This document shows, piece after piece, positions 1 through 5,266 of a stretch of DNA of 6,993 nucleotides (position 1 is its first letter; each line of letters opens with the position of its first letter). The DNA lies in NCBI GenBank assembly GCA_014360945.1, contig JACIWM010000062.1:1-6993 (forward strand). The letters are read 5' to 3'. The notes under the pieces were generated by a model that saw only the letters and a list, made by a program, of their open reading frames with translations, was not told the origin of the DNA and made no database searches. Source of the stretch: Candidatus Bipolaricaulota bacterium. Lineage in GTDB: Bacteria; Bipolaricaulota; Bipolaricaulia; Bipolaricaulales; Bipolaricaulaceae. The translations under genes and the position numbers were made by a program.

Positions 1-498
1 ATCCGCCGTTCCCTTTTCCTGCAGGTCTTGGTTGTGCTTCAGGGGATATTGGCCATCCAGGTGGGGGAGGGAGAGCACGGCTATGGCCCGGCCACGCCAA
101 AAATCCGCCTTATGCGCTTCCTTTTCTTCGATGCTTTGAGCCTTGTCCTCGTCCTGCCCCTCCTTTTAGTGCACAAGGCGGAAACCGGGGCCTCTTGGCC
201 CGCTTTTCTTTTGGCCCTCACTTTTCTTGCCCTCCACAACCTCGTATGGATTTGCATTGGGCACGGCCTTGCCCGCTGGATAAGATTTGAGGCGCTAAGG
301 TTCGTGCTAAAGTATGGCGGGCTTTTGGCGGTACTGTTTGTGCCCGTGTTCTTGGCATGTCCAATCAGCGCCCTCACCATCCTTCCGGCCCTTTGGGACG
401 GCGAGGCCCTGGGAAAGGTTGGCCTCCTTTTGTACCTGGGAATAAGCGGGGTGAGCGTGCTTTGGTCGATGAGGCCCGGAAAATCCGGACGCGGGTAA
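1..498 (+). CDS. Polytopic membrane protein, 5'-truncated by the window edge
   Basis: The frame is open from the first base to TAA at 496-498, so the true start is probably upstream. TTG at 28 and GTG at 34 are possible internal starts, but the residues before them (IRRSLFLQVLVVLQG) already look like a membrane helix led by arginines. About five hydrophobic segments are visible: one at the very start, then around FLFFDALSLVLVLPLLLV, FLLALTFLALHNLVW, GGLLAVLFVPVFLACPISAL and VGLLLYLGISGVSVLW. The protein is therefore an integral inner-membrane protein, or the C-terminal half of one. I see no ATPase, protease or transporter signature and do not recognise the family; a transporter permease is possible but unsupported. 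Its 3' end overlaps the next gene by 37 bp, which suggests co-transcription with the MoxR/VWA genes. Confidence 0.7.
   Translation: MRRSLFLQVLVVLQGILAIQVGEGEHGYGPATPKIRLMRFLFFDALSLVLVLPLLLVHKAETGASWPAFLLALTFLALHNLVWICIGHGLARWIRFEALRFVLKYGGLLAVLFVPVFLACPISALTILPALWDGEALGKVGLLLYLGISGVSVLWSMRPGKSGRG
448..454 (+). promoter_or_regulatory. Likely ribosome binding site for the TTG start at 462
   Basis: GGGGTGA lies 7 bases before TTG 462, inside the end of the upstream gene. It is the reason for preferring this start over ATG 357. The 35 codons that ATG 357 would add are rich in Pro, Gly and Arg and are simply the upstream gene read out of frame. TTG 507 is the next alternative but has no comparable site. 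Confidence 0.4.
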
Positions 499-1004
499 CA
501 ATCCTTTTGCGGCTTCGCCGGGGCTTCTTGGCCCTGACTGTCTCTTTCGTCGTTCTTTTAGGGGTTCGTCTCCTTCAGAAATTCCTAGGGTTCCCTCTCC
601 CGGCGTGGACCACTTTCGCTGCGCTTGGCCCCGGGATTTTCGCTTTTCTTTGGCCGATGAAGGTCAGGTGGGTGCGGGTAGGCGAGCGCTTGGGACTGGG
701 AGGAAAGCTCGCCGGCCTTGAGGCGGCGCGGATCTCCCCCGACCATCCCTTCCTCCCCCTCCTCCTTTCCCAAATCACCTTGCGCTTCCGGTGTTTGTTT
801 TTCCCTGAGGTTCTCGCCCTTTTTCCTGTTCTAGCCCTGGCTGGGCTGTTGATGCTCCCCGAAAAAATCTCCGAACCATTTTTTTTGGCCCCGCGCCCTC
901 GTTCCAAGAGATTGCGGAGGAGACGGCCCAGGAAGCTCCAAGGGACTCCGAACGCACTAACCTGCGAACTCCATCTGTGCGGGAGGTGCCAAAACTTCCT
1001 TTAG
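462..1004 (+). CDS. Three-TM membrane protein, N-terminal part of a frameshifted gene
   Basis: From TTG 462 the frame encodes a short basic N-terminus (RKIRTR...RLRR), two adjacent membrane helices (about residues 22-38 and 48-65), and a cytosolic stretch of about 50 residues containing GLEAARISPDHPF. A third helix follows (about 115-132). This spacing of two helices, a loop and one helix recalls DUF4175-like proteins and the large membrane proteins next to MoxR/DUF58 genes, but that is a memory-based match only. The frame looks authentic up to the T8 run at 879-886. After it, this frame turns into an arginine-rich tail (SKRLRRRRPRK) with a poor codon pattern and stops at 1004. In the -1 frame a well-formed protein continues to 1792. 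I therefore read this as the N-terminal third of one protein of about 443 residues, with the last 39 or so codons here not native. Confidence 0.6.
   Translation: MVDEARKIRTRVTILLRLRRGFLALTVSFVVLLGVRLLQKFLGFPLPAWTTFAALGPGIFAFLWPMKVRWVRVGERLGLGGKLAGLEAARISPDHPFLPLLLSQITLRFRCLFFPEVLALFPVLALAGLLMLPEKISEPFFLAPRPRSKRLRRRRPRKLQGTPNALTCELHLCGRCQNFL
879..886 (+). other. T8 homopolymer, likely frame-change site
   Basis: Eight consecutive T follow CCA. In the upstream frame the codons are CCA TTT TTT TTG; in the downstream frame they are TTT TTT GGC. Adding one T, or slipping back one base, joins the two frames as ...KISEPFFFGPAPSFQ. The heptamer T TTT TTG at 881-887 also fits the general form of a -1 slippery site, and runs of eight or more T or A are known substrates for transcriptional slippage. 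A nearby A6 run at 862-867 is a weaker alternative. A homopolymer miscount by the sequencer gives the same picture. Confidence 0.6.
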
Positions 1005-1792
1005 ACTATTCGTATCCTGGTTCGTCCTATACGGAGCTTCTTGCCGGACTTTTTGGGGAGGAGGTGAGCCCGGAGGAGATCTGGGAGCGCCTGACCACGG
1101 AGGAGGGGTTATTACACCAGATATCCGAACTCCTCTCCCAAGCCGCCTCTCAGGGGCTGGCTCCAGAACTTTTGGATGAAATCGGGGAAATCGCCGCGGA
1201 GCTGGGCCGGCCAGACCTGAGCTCTGCCCTATCGGCCGCTCTGGAAAAAGGGGATGTGAAAGAGGCCGAGGAGGTGGTGGCCACGGCCATGGAAGGCGTC
1301 GCTACCGCACAACGGGAGCTTTCTTCCACACCACAAGGTAGCTCCGAGGAAACCCCGTCAGGATCAAGCTTGGAAGAAAACAGTTCAGCGAGGGCAAATG
1401 AGCCAAGCGGCCAGCCAATGGGAGAGATCGTCATGGATATAGAGGCAGAGGACCGCGTTTCCGCGGGTGAGCAGTGGACAAGAATGGAGGAAGAGGGCAT
1501 GGGTCAGGGAGCGGGTTGGGAGCATGGTGAGCTGATCTCCCTCGCGTCGCCCCTTTCTCCGCCAGAAGTTGAGGAAATTGTCTCCGTTCCGGTGCAACCC
1601 GGCGAAGGACCGGCAAGACAAGACTTCGTCCTGGCCCTTCCTGGCGAGACCCCTGAAGAAGCCCTTTCTCCTTCGGAAACATCTTTTTCCGCGGAGGCCG
1701 AGCTCATCCTTTCTGGAAGGGACCTTCCTCCGGAGCTTCGGGACCTGGTCCGTCGCTACTTCCAAATCCTTGTGGAAGGGGGAAACCCGTGA
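977..1792 (+). CDS. Acidic helical C-terminal part of the same frameshifted membrane protein
   Basis: GTG 977 is the first ATG, GTG or TTG in this frame after the stop at 806-808, and no Shine-Dalgarno sequence precedes it. The coding pattern clearly extends back to the T8 run (FGPAPSFQEIAEETAQEAP), so 977 is probably not a real start and translation enters from the upstream frame. The product is soluble and acidic. A helical first third includes PDLSSALSAALEKGDVKEAE, a pattern that I recall from large membrane proteins of MoxR/DUF58 clusters. A Ser/Glu/Gly/Pro-rich, probably disordered middle follows (about residues 110-190 from GTG 977). The C-terminus is an amphipathic helix, PPELRDLVRRYFQILVEGG. 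No enzymatic motif is visible. TGA at 1790-1792 overlaps the MoxR start by 4 bp (GTGA), indicating translational coupling. The coding assignment is firm; the function is unknown. Confidence 0.7.
   Translation: MREVPKLPLDYSYPGSSYTELLAGLFGEEVSPEEIWERLTTEEGLLHQISELLSQAASQGLAPELLDEIGEIAAELGRPDLSSALSAALEKGDVKEAEEVVATAMEGVATAQRELSSTPQGSSEETPSGSSLEENSSARANEPSGQPMGEIVMDIEAEDRVSAGEQWTRMEEEGMGQGAGWEHGELISLASPLSPPEVEEIVSVPVQPGEGPARQDFVLALPGETPEEALSPSETSFSAEAELILSGRDLPPELRDLVRRYFQILVEGGNP
1776..1783 (+). promoter_or_regulatory. Ribosome binding site for MoxR
   Basis: AAGGGGGA, about 6 bases before GTG 1789, sits in the last codons of the upstream gene. It supports the GTG start and the 4-bp overlapping GTGA junction. 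Confidence 0.6.
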
Positions 1793-2760
1793 TCACCGCT
1801 GCGGACGTAAAGAGAGCTCAGGAGGCCATGGCTCGGCTTAAGGACGCCATTTCCTCGGTCATCGTGGGCCAGGAGGCGGTGGTGGAGGTGGTGCTCTGGG
1901 CTCTATTGAGCCGGGGACACGTGCTTTTGGAGGGGGTTCCCGGGTTGGGAAAAACCCTTTTGGTGCGAGCGCTGGCCCGCGCGCTCGGCCTCAGTTTCTC
2001 CCGAATTCAGTGCACCCCGGACCTCATGCCCGCCGATATTCTGGGCACCAACGTGTTCTCCGAGGATGGCTTCCGCTTTCTTCCTGGCCCGATCTTTGCT
2101 AACGTGGTTTTGGCCGACGAGGTCAACCGCGCCACCCCGAAGACCCAGTCCGCGCTCCTTGAGGCCATGCAAGAGCGGCAAGTCACGGTGGGCAACACCA
2201 CCCACCCCCTTCCCGAGCCCTTTCTCGTTCTGGCCACCCAAAACCCCATTGAGATGGAGGGAACCTATCCCCTTCCCGAGGCCCAGGTGGATCGTTTTCT
2301 ATTCAAGGCGGAGGTGGGATACCCGGATCAAGAGGAACTTGTGGAGATCATCCGCCGCAACACCGTGGGCGAAGGGATCGTTCTTCCCGAGCCCGTCCTT
2401 TCCCGAGAAGAGGTGCTCCTGGCCCAGCGGGTGGTGGCCAGTTTTCCCGTGCATGATGAATTCCTCTCGTATGCAGCACGATTGGTTTTGGCCACCCATC
2501 CCCATCACGGAAGCGCTCCGGAGGCAGTGCGGAAGTACGTGCTCTATGGGGCCAGCCCCCGGGCCGGCCTGGCCTTGATCCTCGGGGCTAAAGCCCGGGC
2601 GTTCCTCGCCGGCCGCTTCCATCTGGAGGTGGAGGACATTCAGCGCGCATTCCGGCCGGCCCTCATCCACCGGGTGATCCTGAACTTCCGGGCCGAGGCG
2701 GAGGGGGTGGAACCATGGGTGGTCCTCCAGGAGGTTCTGCACAGCGTGCCGCGGCCCTAG
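1789..2760 (+). CDS. MoxR-family AAA+ ATPase
   Basis: The protein has 323 residues, the usual length for MoxR ATPases (AAA_3 plus lid domain). The motifs occur in order: the MoxR N-terminal VIVGQEAVVE (24-33), Walker A GVPGLGKT (49-56), QCTPDLMPADILG (74-86), Walker B VVLADEVNRA (106-115), LLEAMQERQVTV (123-134), sensor 1 LATQNP (148-153) followed by EMEGTYPLPEAQVDRF, which carries an arginine-finger candidate at R169, and sensor 2 GASPRAG (254-260). All catalytic residues are present. MoxR proteins form cytoplasmic hexamers and act as chaperone-like ATPases with VWA-domain partners, for example in metal insertion or in maturing membrane complexes. The partners here are presumably the VWA proteins encoded immediately downstream. 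The GTG start is supported by a good ribosome binding site and the 4-bp overlap. The 3' end overlaps DUF58 by 46 bp. The substrate is unknown. Confidence 0.96.
   Translation: MITAADVKRAQEAMARLKDAISSVIVGQEAVVEVVLWALLSRGHVLLEGVPGLGKTLLVRALARALGLSFSRIQCTPDLMPADILGTNVFSEDGFRFLPGPIFANVVLADEVNRATPKTQSALLEAMQERQVTVGNTTHPLPEPFLVLATQNPIEMEGTYPLPEAQVDRFLFKAEVGYPDQEELVEIIRRNTVGEGIVLPEPVLSREEVLLAQRVVASFPVHDEFLSYAARLVLATHPHHGSAPEAVRKYVLYGASPRAGLALILGAKARAFLAGRFHLEVEDIQRAFRPALIHRVILNFRAEAEGVEPWVVLQEVLHSVPRP
2701..2710 (+). promoter_or_regulatory. Ribosome binding site for the DUF58 gene
   Basis: GAGGGGGTGG lies 4 bases before ATG 2715, inside the MoxR gene. It supports the ATG despite the long overlap. 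The next plausible in-frame start, GTG 2799, would remove the segment in which DUF58 proteins normally begin. Confidence 0.5.
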
Positions 2761-3614
2761 AACTCCTGAGCGCCGAGGAGATCTGGGCTCTGAGCCGGGT
2801 GCGGTTTTCCCTGCGTCGCGCCCGCGCGGCCTTTCCCGGAGGACATTTGAGCCATCGGGCCGGCGCCTCCCTGGAATTCGCCGACCACCGCCCATACCAG
2901 CCCGGCGACGACCTCCGTCTCCTGGATTGGGCCGTATACGCCCGCCATAGAAAACTCGTGACCAAAGTGTTCTCCCGGGAGGTGGAGGCCCCCTTTTATC
3001 TCCTCCTTGACCACTCCGCCTCCATGGGATTGGAAGGAAAACTTCTTTTTGCCAAGAGGTTGGCCGCGGCCATTCTTTTCCTGGCCTTCCGGAGCGGGGA
3101 CAGGTTCAACGTTTACCCGTTCTCTACGGATATTTCCCAGTGGGGAAAACCTAAGCGGGGACGCACCGCCCTGGTCCAGGCTTTTTTAGCCCTCTCTGAA
3201 GTCGTTCCCCAGGGCCGCACAGACCTCGGAAAAGCCCTGAGCGCTTGGGCAGAGCGAGGATGGGAGCCGGGTTTGTGCCTGGTTCTCTCGGATTTTCTTG
3301 CCCCAGGAGCGCGGGAGGGGCTGGCCGCCCTGCGCTTTGGCCGTCACGCCGTGGCCGCCGTGCAGATCCTCTCCCCCCAGGATTTAGCTCCCCCGCTTTT
3401 GGGCGAGGTGCGGTTGGTGGACGTGGAGGAGGGTCGGGGAAGGCCGGTGGTGGTGGGGCCGGCCGCGCGCCGCGCCTATCAGGAGAACCTGCGCCGCTGG
3501 AACCGCACCTTCTCCCAAATCTGCGAGGAACTGGGCGTGGCCCAATTCCTCTTCCTTGCCGATTCCTCTCCTGTGGCCGCTGCTCTCACCTTGGCCCGGA
3601 GGTGGAAACCATGA
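2715..3614 (+). CDS. DUF58 protein with VWA-like fold
   Basis: This 299-residue protein carries the DUF58 signature YQPGDDLRLLDWAVYARHRK (61-80), continuing to KVFSREVE. A VWA-like domain follows directly. Its MIDAS metal site looks complete: D99-x-S101-x-S103 in LLDHSASMG, T169 in GRTDLGKAL and D193 in LVLSDFL. No membrane helix is apparent. The shorter length and absence of an N-terminal double helix place it with the soluble DUF58 proteins that directly follow moxR in many bacteria. The likely role is as adaptor or partner of the MoxR ATPase, with metal-dependent binding of another protein through the VWA fold; the ligand is unknown. ATG 2715 overlaps the MoxR gene by 46 bp, and the 3' end overlaps the next gene as ATGA. 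Confidence 0.93.
   Translation: MGGPPGGSAQRAAALELLSAEEIWALSRVRFSLRRARAAFPGGHLSHRAGASLEFADHRPYQPGDDLRLLDWAVYARHRKLVTKVFSREVEAPFYLLLDHSASMGLEGKLLFAKRLAAAILFLAFRSGDRFNVYPFSTDISQWGKPKRGRTALVQAFLALSEVVPQGRTDLGKALSAWAERGWEPGLCLVLSDFLAPGAREGLAALRFGRHAVAAVQILSPQDLAPPLLGEVRLVDVEEGRGRPVVVGPAARRAYQENLRRWNRTFSQICEELGVAQFLFLADSSPVAAALTLARRWKP
3598..3605 (+). promoter_or_regulatory. Strong ribosome binding site for the BatA-like gene
   Basis: GGAGGTGG lies 5 bases before ATG 3611. It decides this start over the far-upstream in-frame start at 3245, which would run through the DUF58 gene in the wrong frame. Confidence 0.75.
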
Positions 3615-5266
3615 GCTTCGCCCAGCCCTGGGCGTGGTTTTGGACTCTGGTCCTGATCCCCGTGGTCATGCTCTATTTCCTCCGCAAAAGAGAGCAGGAT
3701 TTCCCGGTGTCCGCCCTTTTCCTTTGGGAAGGGGTGAAGCCTGATACGCCGAGGTGGGTGGAGCGCCTGCGGGCCCGCGTCGATCTCCTCCTTTTCCTGC
3801 AAGTTTTAGCGGTGATTTTGGCCGCCGCGGTCCTGAGCCAACCTGTTCGAGAAGTATGGCGCCCCGCTGGCGCCACCTTGCTTGTCCTCGATGCCTCTGC
3901 CTCCACCGCCGCGGAGGGAACGCGAGAGAAGATTCTGCGCGAGGCCGAAGAGGTGGTGCGGCGCACGGCCGGACCGTGGGCGGTGATCCTTTGGGCCGAG
4001 CCTCCGGAGATCCTTCTTGCACCCACCTCCGAAAGGGACCGAGTTTTGGCAGTGCTGAAGGATTACGAGCCGCACCTCACCCGCCGGCCGGACCTAGCTC
4101 AGGCCTTGGCCCTTCTCCCCCAATCATGGGCCCGGGTGGTGGTCATCACCGACAACCCCGTGGGGATCCAGGCTGACGAAGTCGTGGTCGTTCCCCGGCC
4201 GGAAAACCTCGGTATCACCGCGTTCTGCGTGCGCCCCTCCCCGGATGGCCTGCGCTACGAGGCTTTCCTGCGCATCCTCAACGCCACGCAAACTTACAAA
4301 GACGCACAAATTCGAATCATCTCCGAGGCCGGGGAATTTCTGGCCCGCCGGCTCGTCCCGCCCCAAGAAGAGGAAGAAGTGATTCTTGTTCTTCCCGGCG
4401 CGCGGGCCGGGACCTTTGTGGCCGAACTCCGGCCCAATGATGCCTTCCCCTGGGACAACATGCGGTATTTCGTCCTTGGGGAAGGGGAGATAACAGTGCG
4501 GTGGGAAGGCCTGGAAAACCGGTATCTATGGGCGGCAATCCAGGCCATTGGACGCGTGCGCCGTGGCGAGGGAATTCCGGACTTGGTGGTGGCGGTTTCC
4601 ACAGATCTTGCGGAGGACCCGGAAGCTCCGGTCCTTTTGGTGGGCGCTGGTCTTCCCAGTGCGCCGCGCCTGGGGGAAGAGGATGCCGGACCGCTGCGTG
4701 CTGAATCCTCTTCCTTTTTAGCCCACCTTTCCCCCAATGACTGGCGCGTGGAGCGGGTCCACCGGCTGGCCCTTCCTCCGGAGGCCGAGGTAATCCTTTG
4801 GGCCGAAGATATTCCTGTCCTTTTCCGGTGGGAGAGCGCCCGTGGCCGCCGCGTCGCCCTGGCCTTGGATCTCGCCCGCTCCAACCTCCCCCTTCTCCCG
4901 GATTTCCCCGTCCTCATCCATCACATCCTGACCTGGCTTCTTCCTCAGGAACCGGGATTTTCGGCGGTGGTGGGAGAAGCCGTGGAACTCCCACAGGGGT
5001 TCACCGTGATCACCGAGGAAGGGCCGGTGGAGGGGGTTTGGGTTCCCAATAAGCCCGGGATCTTCCGGATGGAGACCGCCAAGGGGCCGCGGTATTTGGC
5101 GGTGAACGTGCCTTGGGACGCGTTTGAACTTGGTGAAGGAAGGCTCGAGAAAATCCCGGAAACCAAACCCGCTTTGGCCACCGTTTCCCTTTGGCCCTGG
5201 TTCATCCTGCCCCTCCTTTTCCTCCTCGTAGGGGAAGCCGTGCTGTTCGCGAAAAGGAGCCGATGA
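3611..5266 (+). CDS. BatA-like membrane protein with degenerate VWA domain
   Basis: The protein has 551 residues. It begins with the BatA/aerotolerance N-terminal arrangement: helix 1 (about 7-24), a basic link (RKREQDFPVSALFLWEG) and helix 2 (about 58-77) ending ALSQP-like (VLSQPVRE). A VWA-like domain follows, with D94-x-S96-x-S98 (VLDASAS) and D181 (VITDNP). The usual Thr of the TDL motif is replaced by proline (P160 in RRPDLAQAL), so metal binding may be weak or lost. Next comes an Ig-like segment ending NDAFPWDNMRYFVL (276-289), then a Rossmann-like remnant (about 294-347), and FRWESARGRRVALALDL (405-421), typical of the C-terminal part of this family. A final membrane helix (about 527-546) ends in KRSR. 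The bulk is predicted to lie outside the cytoplasm between helices 2 and 3. It is probably a membrane partner of MoxR/DUF58. ATG 3611 overlaps DUF58 by 4 bp. Confidence 0.9.
   Translation: MSFAQPWAWFWTLVLIPVVMLYFLRKREQDFPVSALFLWEGVKPDTPRWVERLRARVDLLLFLQVLAVILAAAVLSQPVREVWRPAGATLLVLDASASTAAEGTREKILREAEEVVRRTAGPWAVILWAEPPEILLAPTSERDRVLAVLKDYEPHLTRRPDLAQALALLPQSWARVVVITDNPVGIQADEVVVVPRPENLGITAFCVRPSPDGLRYEAFLRILNATQTYKDAQIRIISEAGEFLARRLVPPQEEEEVILVLPGARAGTFVAELRPNDAFPWDNMRYFVLGEGEITVRWEGLENRYLWAAIQAIGRVRRGEGIPDLVVAVSTDLAEDPEAPVLLVGAGLPSAPRLGEEDAGPLRAESSSFLAHLSPNDWRVERVHRLALPPEAEVILWAEDIPVLFRWESARGRRVALALDLARSNLPLLPDFPVLIHHILTWLLPQEPGFSAVVGEAVELPQGFTVITEEGPVEGVWVPNKPGIFRMETAKGPRYLAVNVPWDAFELGEGRLEKIPETKPALATVSLWPWFILPLLFLLVGEAVLFAKRSR
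5254..5259 (+). promoter_or_regulatory. Ribosome binding site for the double-VWA gene
   Basis: AAGGAG lies 6 bases before ATG 5266 and only 3 before ATG 5263. The spacing favours the second ATG of the ATGATG pair. Either choice overlaps the preceding TGA (5264-5266) and differs by one residue. Confidence 0.6.

Noticed and set aside
357..461. ATG 357 as the start of the three-TM gene
   Set aside because: The added residues are an out-of-frame reading of the upstream membrane gene, and TTG 462 has a better-placed ribosome binding site.
862..867. A6 run as the frame-change site
   Set aside because: Possible, but switching here would give NLRTIFFGP in place of KISEPFFFGP. The zero frame looks good up to the T run, and T8 is the longer homopolymer.
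2299..2895. 198-codon minus-strand frame across MoxR and DUF58
   Set aside because: It is antisense to two well-supported conserved genes and shows no recognisable protein features.
3245..3610. Long N-terminal extension of the BatA-like frame upstream of ATG 3611
   Set aside because: It overlaps conserved DUF58 sequence in another frame, has Gly/Arg/Pro-rich shadow composition, and the strong GGAGGTGG site fixes the start at 3611.
4294..4917. 207-codon open frame on the minus strand
   Set aside because: It is antisense to the BatA-like gene, Arg/Ser-rich, and has no motif. It is a by-product of high GC content.
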